Assembly (NCBI RefSeq): GCF_002139875.1
Contig: NZ_CP018793.1
Location: forward strand, 248,001 to 312,000
Reading direction: 5' to 3'
From: Campylobacter vicugnae
Lineage (GTDB): Bacteria; Campylobacterota; Campylobacteria; Campylobacterales; Campylobacteraceae
DNA: 64,000 nucleotides
Part shown: positions 57,359 to 64,000 of the stretch, in pieces
Layout: the number at the start of each line of letters is the position of its first letter
How positions within the stretch are numbered: the first letter of the stretch is position 1
Program-made: the position numbers and the translations under genes
Notes under the pieces: generated by a model
What the model saw: only the letters and a program-made list of their open reading frames with translations
Database searches by the model: none
Told to the model about the DNA's origin: nothing

Positions 57359-58507
57359 TCATACTATATCCTTAAATCTTTTGATGGTGATACCTTTTAA
57401 ATTTATATTTTTTAATATTTTAATTATAGCCTTACTTGGCTTTGCATTACCATATGGATTTTGCTTTTTTTGGACTATTTTTTGAAATTTTGGAGTATAG
57501 GCTAGTTTTATTGCTTTTAGAATTTGAGATTTTATAGGTTTTACATCAATTACACTTAAAGCCTTTAGCCTACCATCTTGTCTTGAACCGACATTTATAG
57601 TAGCAACACCCATACTTGGAGCTTCTAAAAGTCCGCTTGAGCTATTGCCTAAAATGATATCTACATGTTTTAAAGCACTTAGATATCTTAGACTACCTAA
57701 AGAGGCAAATGCAATGGAGTTTGGATTAGTCTTTACATACTCATCTATCATTTTATTTATCGCTATTCCACCAGCATCGCTATTGGCTTTAGTAAAGATG
57801 ATGTTGGTATCTTTTAGCTCATTTATAGCTTTTAAAATCTCTTTAAATTCATTTTGATTATCTTTTTGTGTGGTAACTGGATGATAGGTAACTAAGATAT
57901 TTTTTTTATTTAGTTTAAAATTGATCGAGCTTTGGAATTTGCTTTTATTTAGCAGCTTTAATCTTTTGATATTTTCTATTCCCATTCCGCCAACATTAAA
58001 TATAAACTTAGGATCTTCGCCTAGTTGAGCTACTCTTTTGGCATACTCTTTGGTTGCAGTAAAGTGAATGTGAGACATCTTAGTAATGCTATGTCTAAAG
58101 GCCTCATCAATAGCTCCAGCACTTAACTCTCCGCCATGTATATGAGCAATAGGAATGCCTAGCACAAGTGCAGCACAAGCAGCACAAAATATCTCATATC
58201 TATCACCTAAAACAACTACAATATCTGGTTTTAAATCATTTAGAGCTTTGCTAATTTGAGCCATAGCTTCTGCCATAGATTTACACACGCCAAGAGCATC
58301 ATTGGAAAAATTTAATATATCTATCTTTTTGTCAATATTAAATTCATTTTGAATTTGTAAATATGTATTGCCATATTCACTTCTTAAATGGCTACCAGTT
58401 ACTATTAATTGAAGTTGCAAGCTCTTACTCATATTAAGCTCTTTAATAAGCCAATATAGTAGCCCATACTCAGCTCTAGAACCTGTAATTACGCAAATTT
58501 TTCTCAT
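57359..58507 (-). CDS. legG: Hydrolysing NDP-sugar 2-epimerase LegG (NeuC2)
   Basis: The protein is 382 aa, of the UDP-GlcNAc 2-epimerase fold: N-terminal VITGSRAEYGLLYWLI, VVLGDRYE, HIHGGE and the C-terminal GNSSSGLLEAPSMG nucleotide loop. In C. jejuni LegG hydrolyses the GDP-linked diacetamido sugar with inversion at C2, giving the free hexose for LegI. It overlaps legI by 4 nt. Confidence 0.93.
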   Translation of the reverse strand: MRKICVITGSRAEYGLLYWLIKELNMSKSLQLQLIVTGSHLRSEYGNTYLQIQNEFNIDKKIDILNFSNDALGVCKSMAEAMAQISKALNDLKPDIVVVLGDRYEIFCAACAALVLGIPIAHIHGGELSAGAIDEAFRHSITKMSHIHFTATKEYAKRVAQLGEDPKFIFNVGGMGIENIKRLKLLNKSKFQSSINFKLNKKNILVTYHPVTTQKDNQNEFKEILKAINELKDTNIIFTKANSDAGGIAINKMIDEYVKTNPNSIAFASLGSLRYLSALKHVDIILGNSSSGLLEAPSMGVATINVGSRQDGRLKALSVIDVKPIKSQILKAIKLAYTPKFQKIVQKKQNPYGNAKPSKAIIKILKNINLKGITIKRFKDIV

Positions 58508-59502
58508 ATTATCTCATCTTCTTTATAATCTTTTTGTGCTATTGTTCCTATTATCTCATCCCATCGCATTGGGTTAATTCCTGGTGGAGTTGTCCTTTTA
58601 GTAGTGATATTTTGTTCGGTAAAAATTTCCCCCTTTGCAATATCGCATTTTGCTACGATGGATTTTCTAGCTATGTTTATATTTTTGATCTCGCTTGGGC
58701 TTGGACGTTTAATACCATCGCCAAGGGCTAGTTCTATGGCTCTAATTCCTTCTACCATGGCCTTTAGCTCATCTGGTTCTAAGCTAGCCTTGTGATCTGG
58801 GCCAGGCTGATTCTTATCTAGGGTAAAGTGTTTTTCTATCATAGTTGCACCAAGGGCAACTGCTGCAATAGGCACAGCAATACCAAGAGTATGATCGCTA
58901 TAACCAAATTTAACTCTAAATTCTTTAGCGATACTATTCATAGCTAGTAGATTAACATCACAAAATGGGGTAGGATACTCAGTATTGGCGTGCAAGATGG
59001 TTATATCTTCGAGTTTTATATAATCTTTAAAAACCCTCATAGCAGCTGCTATCTCATCCATTGTCGCCATACCTGTAGATAGGATTATTGGTTTTTGAAA
59101 TTTAGCTATGGTGCGTAATAAAGGGAGATTTGTTATCTCTCCACTTGGAATTTTAAAAGCTTTAAGATTAAGGCTAAAGAGTTCATTAGCCGAATCTATA
59201 TCAAATGCAGTAGATAAAAAATCAATACCAAGACTCTTAGCATGTGATATTAATTGTATATGATCGTTATAGCTTAATTCAAGCTGTTTTAGCATCTGGT
59301 ATTGATTTTGATTTGCGTTTGTAGTTTGCTTTTGATAGGCGGCTTTTTGGGCTGTTTTACTAGCTAAGTTTTTAGCCTTAAAGGTTTGAAATTTAACCGC
59401 ATCGGCCCCAGCCTTATAAGCCTCATCAATTAAAGCCTTAGCAGTATCTAAATTGCCATTATGATTGACTCCAGCCTCTGCTATTATATATACCTTTTTC
59501 AT
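58504..59502 (-). CDS. legI: Legionaminic acid synthase LegI (NeuB2)
   Basis: NeuB-family aldolase of 332 aa that condenses the sugar from LegG with phosphoenolpyruvate. It has the N-terminal AEAGVNHNG and KFQTF motifs, STGMA, EKHFTLDKNQPGPDH and a C-terminal antifreeze-like domain (SIVAKCDIAKGE onward). The EAGVNHNG form and position next to legG favour LegI over sialic acid synthase. It lies 3 nt after pseI. Confidence 0.92.
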   Translation of the reverse strand: MKKVYIIAEAGVNHNGNLDTAKALIDEAYKAGADAVKFQTFKAKNLASKTAQKAAYQKQTTNANQNQYQMLKQLELSYNDHIQLISHAKSLGIDFLSTAFDIDSANELFSLNLKAFKIPSGEITNLPLLRTIAKFQKPIILSTGMATMDEIAAAMRVFKDYIKLEDITILHANTEYPTPFCDVNLLAMNSIAKEFRVKFGYSDHTLGIAVPIAAVALGATMIEKHFTLDKNQPGPDHKASLEPDELKAMVEGIRAIELALGDGIKRPSPSEIKNINIARKSIVAKCDIAKGEIFTEQNITTKRTTPPGINPMRWDEIIGTIAQKDYKEDEII

Positions 59503-59505
59503 AGC

Positions 59506-60513
59506 TTACTCAAAATCATCAAGCTCTAATGGCTTAGCAAATTTAAGATCTTTAGTAGCCTTTTTGCCTATAACATCATCATAGTAGCGTGGATGAAGAC
59601 CTTGAGCTGGACGAATAGAGCGGATATTTTCAGGGGTTAGAATTTGGCCTTTTTTAATATCTTGTGTTACAAAAAGCGATCTAGCGTATTTGCGATTTTG
59701 CTCATTAAAGCTATAATCAACCTTGCCAAGAGCTTTATAAGCATTTTTAACTGCTTTTGTCATCATGCTAAATTCATCTTGATTTAAAGAAAATCCACTA
59801 TCTTCTCCGCCTAAAGCTCTATCAAGAGTAAAGTGTTTTTCTATCACGCTTGCACCTAAAGCAACAGCGCAGATTGGAACTTCTAAGCTCATTGAGTGAT
59901 CGCTTAGCCCAACCTTTACACCAAGTGGAGCAAATCTAGATATCATATCAGATATTGTTGCAATATTCATATCTTCTATTTGGGCTGGATAGTTGGAGGT
60001 GCATTTAAGGATCGTTATATCGTGATTGCCAACACTTTTACAAGCTTCTATAGCTTCATAAATTTCATCAATTGTAGATACTCCAGTAGAGATTATCATC
60101 GGTTTTTTATGTTTTGCAGCATATCGAATTAGTGGATAATCCATAGCTTCAAAAGAGGCAATTTTATACCTACTAACATTAATACTTTCTAAAAAATCTA
60201 CTGCACTAAAATCAAACGGTGTGCTAAAAAACTCAATCCCAATCTCATCAGCATAAGTTTTAAGATCAGCCTGCCACTGCCATGGCGTATAGGCTTTTTG
60301 ATATAGTTCATATAGACTTTGACCAGCCCACAAGCCATCATCTCTAGTCATAAATATCTCATCGCGACAATCAATAGTAATAGTATCAGCGGTATATGTT
60401 TGAATCTTAATAGCATCTGCGCCAGAGTCTTTGGCAGCTTTGATAATTTTAAATGCTAAATCCTTATCCCCGCAGTGATTAGCCGACATCTCAGCTATAA
60501 CAAATGGACTCAT
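59506..60513 (-). CDS. pseI: Pseudaminic acid synthase PseI (NeuB3)
   Basis: NeuB-family aldolase of 335 aa. The EMSANHCGD start (PseI type, where LegI has EAGVNHNG), IKIQTYTADTI, LKCTSNYPAQIEDMN and EKHFTLDRALGGEDSGFSLN all agree with C. jejuni PseI. The first gene of the eight-gene minus-strand operon, with GGAGTTACT before the ATG. It links this operon with pseC at 30 kb; the other Pse enzymes are outside the window. Confidence 0.93.
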   Translation of the reverse strand: MSPFVIAEMSANHCGDKDLAFKIIKAAKDSGADAIKIQTYTADTITIDCRDEIFMTRDDGLWAGQSLYELYQKAYTPWQWQADLKTYADEIGIEFFSTPFDFSAVDFLESINVSRYKIASFEAMDYPLIRYAAKHKKPMIISTGVSTIDEIYEAIEACKSVGNHDITILKCTSNYPAQIEDMNIATISDMISRFAPLGVKVGLSDHSMSLEVPICAVALGASVIEKHFTLDRALGGEDSGFSLNQDEFSMMTKAVKNAYKALGKVDYSFNEQNRKYARSLFVTQDIKKGQILTPENIRSIRPAQGLHPRYYDDVIGKKATKDLKFAKPLELDDFE

Positions 60514-60538
60514 AGTAACTCCAAATTTAGTTTTGTAA

Positions 60539-60544
60539 ATTGTA
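60539..60544 (-). promoter_or_regulatory. Possible -10 element of the pse/leg operon
   Basis: On the minus strand, a T6 run then AGATACAATT: TACAAT is 25 nt upstream of the pseI ATG. Weak evidence; no RpoN or FliA consensus was seen in this 112 nt spacer. Confidence 0.35.
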
Positions 60545-60595
60545 TCTAAAAAATATCAAAATATAGCTATAAAATCGGAATATAATATAAATTCT

Positions 60596-60627
60596 AAACT
60601 ACCTTAATGTGTATTATAAGGTAGTTT
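60596..60627 (-). terminator. Terminator of exbB-exbD-tonB
   Basis: A perfect 11 bp inverted repeat (60596-60606 and 60617-60627, 10 nt loop) that overlaps the tonB stop codon and separates the iron-uptake operon from pseI. Confidence 0.6.
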
Positions 60628-61252
60628 AATTAATTTTATAAACTAGAGGAATTTGAATTTGCATTGTTTTATCATGTTTTGGAAAGCTTTTAGCAGCAGC
60701 TGTGATAGTAGCTATAGCAGCATCATTTAAAGCTTTATGTTTGGAAGCTTTTAGTATTTTTAACCCTTTTAACTCCATATCTTTTGTCCAAATAAACTCT
60801 ACTAAAACCTCTCCTTGTTGTTTTAATCTTTTAGCAGCGCGTGGATAGATATGGTTTTTATTTATAGCTGATTTTATTGCAGCTAACACAGGGTGATTTG
60901 TAGCGCTAGATATATTAAAACTCTCTATCTGTTGTGTTTGCTGTGCTGGAGCTGGCTGAGAGTTTATAGGTGTAGTTTTTGCTGGTTTTGCCTTTGTTGG
61001 AACTGGCTTTGCTGGGATTGGTTTTGGTGTTGGTTTAGGCTTTATAATTTCTTTTGGCTTTTGGATTGGTTCTATTTTTTCAATTGGCTTTGGTGCTGGA
61101 ATTTGGATTATTTGATTTAGGCTAATGCTTTGAGTACTAATAGATGGAACAATAGGCTTTAAAATATTTAATCCAAACCAAATAAAAGGGATAAATAACA
61201 TACTTGTTAGGCAAAATGACTGTATTTTGCTTGATTCTAAAACTCGTGTCAT
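60626..61252 (-). CDS. tonB: Energy-transducing protein TonB
   Basis: The protein is 208 aa with one N-terminal membrane helix (about residues 12-31), a long Pro/Lys-rich spacer (about 48-105, repeated KP and PKP units) that spans the periplasm, and a C-terminal TonB domain with the YPRAAKRLKQQGEVLVEF motif (about 138-155). It transmits proton-motive force to outer-membrane receptors. ATGA overlap with exbD; no receptor gene is in the window. Confidence 0.93.
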   Translation of the reverse strand: MTRVLESSKIQSFCLTSMLFIPFIWFGLNILKPIVPSISTQSISLNQIIQIPAPKPIEKIEPIQKPKEIIKPKPTPKPIPAKPVPTKAKPAKTTPINSQPAPAQQTQQIESFNISSATNHPVLAAIKSAINKNHIYPRAAKRLKQQGEVLVEFIWTKDMELKGLKILKASKHKALNDAAIATITAAAKSFPKHDKTMQIQIPLVYKIN

Positions 61253-61635
61253 CGTGTTTTCTCCGTTATGATCGAGAAGTTTTCATGATTATTTGTTTTT
61301 AATATATCTATGATTTTAACAAAGCTATCAAATTTAGCACCTTTATCGCTTTTTAACTCTACTACAGTCTCTTTTGGCGTGGTTACAATTTTAGCATTTA
61401 GCTCATCAATTGCTATAATAGTATCATTTAAATAGAAGTTATCATCTTGATCGATTATTATGGTGAGCTTCTCTTTAGACTCAAGTGGTTGAGCTGAGCT
61501 AGCACTTGGCAAATCAACCTTAATCTGCCCGCTAGCAATAAATGTAGAGATACTCAATACCATTGCAAGCACCACTAGCATAATATCTATAAATGGGATT
61601 ATATTTAACCCTTCGTTTTTAGGCAGTTTTATCAA
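61249..61635 (-). CDS. exbD: Biopolymer transport protein ExbD
   Basis: The protein is 128 aa: a short cytoplasmic N-terminus (LPKNEGLNIIPFID), one membrane helix with the proton-path aspartate in FIDIMLVVLAMVL, and a periplasmic domain. It is the proton-motor partner of ExbB, driving TonB. Nine bases after exbB. Confidence 0.93.
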   Translation of the reverse strand: MIKLPKNEGLNIIPFIDIMLVVLAMVLSISTFIASGQIKVDLPSASSAQPLESKEKLTIIIDQDDNFYLNDTIIAIDELNAKIVTTPKETVVELKSDKGAKFDSFVKIIDILKTNNHENFSIITEKTR

Positions 61636-61644
61636 GATTATATC

Positions 61645-62058
61645 CTATTTTTCATATCTGCTTGATATTAGATTTACAGCACGAAATAGATAGTTGTAAG
61701 CTATTAGGCTTGGTATTGCTACAAGTAGCCCAAGAGCCGTTGCTTTTAGTGCTAAAGATAGACCAAGAACTACGCTTTTTACATCTATAGTAGCTGAAAT
61801 ACTCATATCATAAAAGCTAATCATAATACCAATAACAGTTCCTAAAAGCCCTACATATGGAGCGTTTGAGTAGATTATATATAGTGTTGTAAGATTATAG
61901 CTTAGAGCATTATCAAGCTCGGTTTGGCTAGTGTAGCTGTTTATATCCACTTTGCGTAAGAACAACACTCTTTCTATCACACACCAACAAGCCACAAATG
62001 CCATAACTCCTAAGGTGGCAAATATAATATAATCTATATATTCTTTTAAAAATTCCAT
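61645..62058 (-). CDS. exbB: Biopolymer transport protein ExbB
   Basis: MotA/TolQ/ExbB family protein, 137 aa from the ATG at 62058 (GGAG upstream; a TTG four codons earlier is less likely). Three membrane helices with the conserved SNAPYVGLLGTVIGIMISF and ALKATALGLLVAIPSLIAYN. It is the first gene of exbB-exbD-tonB. Confidence 0.92.
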   Translation of the reverse strand: MEFLKEYIDYIIFATLGVMAFVACWCVIERVLFLRKVDINSYTSQTELDNALSYNLTTLYIIYSNAPYVGLLGTVIGIMISFYDMSISATIDVKSVVLGLSLALKATALGLLVAIPSLIAYNYLFRAVNLISSRYEK

Positions 62059-62180
62059 ATAATTCTCCAAATCTTTTTGATAATTATACTCAATTCTACT
62101 TTAAACTAAGATTATAAAAATAGCATAAATTTAGAGATAAATTTGATATAAATTATTAAATATCTTTTGATTTCATAATC

Positions 62181-62200
62181 TTAAGAATTATTATCATAGT
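62181..62200 (-). promoter_or_regulatory. Candidate Fur box upstream of exbB
   Basis: The 20 nt at 62181-62200, read on the minus strand, contain ATGATAATAATT, similar to the A/T-rich NAT repeats of the Fur consensus. It lies about 125 nt upstream of exbB, rather far, in very A/T-rich DNA, so chance is possible. Iron control of exbB-exbD-tonB would be expected. Confidence 0.3.
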
Positions 62201-62298
62201 TAAAAGAGAACTATTATTAAATAAAATCATATTTATTATTCTTATTTATTTTGCTATAATTGCAATTTTATTGTCTATTTATAAAAAAGAGGAAAAAT

Positions 62299-63249
62299 AT
62301 GATTATTAATGGTGTTAAATATAAAATTCTTGATGTTATGGAAAATATAACTATAGCTGATAGCTTTATTAAAGGTGGCAATAAGATAGGTTTAGGACAT
62401 GGGGAGTCAAAATTATATGTTGGTCAAGTAACTGACAATAAGACAATTCCATTTTTTAATCTAACCGATGAGAATAATATTATTAATTGCTTTATTTTAA
62501 AATCTGATTTATTGCAATATTTAAATGATACAATGGTTGAATATAAAAAACCTAGTCAAAAATATCAAAATATAGATTTGCTTCCAAATTTATGGAACAT
62601 TAGATTAAATAATATCCAATCTAAAGATGAGCTTTTGTATTTTAATTTAAAATATTTAAACAAATTAAAACCACCTCGAATATATCTAAATTCAATCGAT
62701 GGAAATGAAAATTACTCTATTATTAGAGAAATTGCGTTGCCAAATTTGAGTTATCTATCTTGTTTAAAGTTAAAAAATTTAAGTAATAATAAAATTATTT
62801 TTTATTTTAAAATTTTTGCAAATTTAGACTTTTTATATAATAACATATCATTAGAGCAAGATGAGAATATTGAGACTAAAAAAGCAAGAAGCGGACAAAA
62901 TGTATATAGAACGGCTCTATTAAAAGAGTGTCCATTTTGCCCTATAACTATGGTTAATTACGATAGGTTATTGATTGCTAGTCATATAAAGCCCTTTGTG
63001 AAATGTACAGATGATGAAAAATACGATCCAAAGAATGGATTAATGCTAACTCCTACAATTGATAAGCTATTTGATAAAGGCTTTATCACTTTTAATGAGG
63101 ATAAGAAAATTTTGCTTAGCCCTTGGCTCTCAACTCATACTTTTAATTGTTTGAATTTAAAATCAGGGACTAAGTATAATGCTTTGCCTTTTGATGAACA
63201 ACGATTATTGTATATGAAATATCATAATGATTATATTTTTAAGGCGTGA
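62299..63249 (+). CDS. HNH endonuclease (probable restriction enzyme)
   Basis: The protein is 316 aa from the ATG at 62299 with GAGGAAAAAT before it. The N-terminal 200 residues are unfamiliar. The C-terminal HNH_2-type domain has CPFC (Cys211, Cys214), ASHIKP (His229), the NGLML asparagine (Asn246) and TPTIDKLFDKGFITF. Placement tail-to-tail with a C5-cytosine methyltransferase, overlapping by 19 nt, points to a type II restriction enzyme. Base composition is very A/T rich, consistent with transfer. Confidence 0.82.
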   Translation: MIINGVKYKILDVMENITIADSFIKGGNKIGLGHGESKLYVGQVTDNKTIPFFNLTDENNIINCFILKSDLLQYLNDTMVEYKKPSQKYQNIDLLPNLWNIRLNNIQSKDELLYFNLKYLNKLKPPRIYLNSIDGNENYSIIREIALPNLSYLSCLKLKNLSNNKIIFYFKIFANLDFLYNNISLEQDENIETKKARSGQNVYRTALLKECPFCPITMVNYDRLLIASHIKPFVKCTDDEKYDPKNGLMLTPTIDKLFDKGFITFNEDKKILLSPWLSTHTFNCLNLKSGTKYNALPFDEQRLLYMKYHNDYIFKA

Positions 63250-64000
63250 AAAATCTCTTTTAAAATTTCAGATAATACATTGACAACTATGGAATTTCCA
63301 GCTTGTTTATACATTTGAGTATCACTAACTACAATTTTAAAAGTGTCATCAAATCCCATTAATCTTAAGCACTCTCTAGGAGTTAGTTTTCTAATTCTTC
63401 CAGTATGGGTTACATAGTTATCAATGCCTGCACGGTGCATTTTATGCATAGTATTTAGTAAGGGGCGTGCAATTTCGAGATCTGTTTTAGTACTAGTTTT
63501 AAAATTTTTTGTTCCTTGGGCTAAAACATAATTTTTTACTTTATCACTAAGATAATATTTTTCTTCTACTGTTCTGACATCAAAAAGAAATTCATCTGGT
63601 TCTAGTGAAGTTTCAAATATAAAATCACCGTGCCAATTGTATTGTTGGTTAGCCTTTTGACAAAGTGCTATTTCGCCATTGATTTGAGTATATCGTTTTA
63701 ATCTATTTTTTGAGCTTGTGACAAATTTAACCCCTTTTTCTTTTAGGTAATATTTACTATCGGTATAATCTTGTAAAAAATCTTGCATGGTGCTATTTAA
63801 TTTGATTTTTTTAGGAAAATTAAATGCAATATTATCTTTAAAACCTATTACAAATATTCTTTCTCTATTTTGCGGGATACCGTAGTCTTTAGAATTTAAA
63901 ACTTCTGTGTAAATTTTATATCCTAAATCTCTAAATGTATTTTGTACTATCTCCCAAGTTTGCCCATTATCATGCGTTGTAAGACCCTTTACATTTTCAT
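63231..64000 (-). CDS. DNA C5-cytosine methyltransferase, 5' end beyond the window
   Basis: The frame is open from the window edge to the stop at 63231-63233 (256 codons visible). It has motif IV ENVKGL at the edge, motif VIII QNRERIFVIGF, a target-recognition region, motif IX RKLTPRECLRLMGF and motif X QAGNSIVVNVLSEI, all in order. The catalytic Pro-Cys would be just outside. Methylates cytosine C5 in a recognition site shared with the HNH nuclease. Confidence 0.9.
   Translation of the reverse strand, partial: ENVKGLTTHDNGQTWEIVQNTFRDLGYKIYTEVLNSKDYGIPQNRERIFVIGFKDNIAFNFPKKIKLNSTMQDFLQDYTDSKYYLKEKGVKFVTSSKNRLKRYTQINGEIALCQKANQQYNWHGDFIFETSLEPDEFLFDVRTVEEKYYLSDKVKNYVLAQGTKNFKTSTKTDLEIARPLLNTMHKMHRAGIDNYVTHTGRIRKLTPRECLRLMGFDDTFKIVVSDTQMYKQAGNSIVVNVLSEILKEIFHALKI

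Noticed and set aside
1-64000. CRISPR arrays, insertion sequences, prophage or attachment sites
   Set aside because: No spaced direct repeats, transposase or integrase coding sequence, or tRNA-end duplications were seen by eye.

Overview
The window is chromosomal DNA of a Campylobacter-type member of the Campylobacterota. The evidence is low G+C, gene order such as flhF-flhG-small membrane protein-fliA-fliM-fliY and cheV-cheA-cheW, an aminofutalosine deaminase (MqnF), carboxynorspermidine decarboxylase (NspC), and flagellin-glycan genes carrying poly-G contingency tracts. No plasmid, phage, insertion sequence or CRISPR array was seen. The species cannot be fixed from the sequence alone.

Layout. 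1-12 kb: partial surE, lpxB, greA, argC, an LpxH-type hydrolase, cheV-cheA-cheW, serB, tal, rplY, pth, nspC, flhB. 12-17 kb (minus): a NIT-domain chemoreceptor, then pyrB-pyrC followed by a lone pseudopilin. 17-24.6 kb: rho, dnaX, lepA, three small lipoproteins, a tautomerase, a ComF-like phosphoribosyltransferase. 24.7-30.4 kb: an accessory flagellin-glycan cassette. It holds a phase-variable Cj1295-like gene, a DltA-like adenylation domain fused to a formyltransferase domain, a carrier protein, an AAC(3)-like acyltransferase, and convergent pseC. 30.4-41.6 kb: dcd, accB-accC, gyrA, flgP-flgQ-flgR, asd, a UPF0114 protein, hemE, a radical SAM protein. 41.6-53.2 kb: tRNA-Asn, mnmA, then (minus) mqnF-sppA-MOSC, then aroQ, an M24 peptidase, folK and flhF-flhG-(membrane protein)-fliA-fliM-fliY. 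53.2-60.5 kb (minus): a nonulosonate operon, pseI-legI-legG-ptmE-ptmF-ptmB-ptmA-methyltransferase. 60.6-62.1 kb (minus): exbB-exbD-tonB. 62.3-64 kb: an HNH nuclease facing a C5-cytosine methyltransferase, a probable restriction-modification pair cut by the window end.

The genes that make this window distinctive act together on the flagellum. PseC and PseI belong to the pseudaminic acid route. LegI, LegG, PtmE, PtmF, PtmB and PtmA belong to the GDP-linked legionaminic acid route. The 24.7-29.3 kb cassette looks able to activate a small amino acid, load it on a carrier protein, possibly N-formylate it, and pass it to an acceptor, plausibly one of these sugars. Four poly-G tracts (G9, G8, G9, G10) sit on the two glycan clusters. 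As sequenced, the Cj1295-like gene is OFF by frameshift and the terminal methyltransferase is ON. The strongest candidate for something not well described is the adenylation-formyltransferase fusion with its separate carrier protein and acyltransferase.
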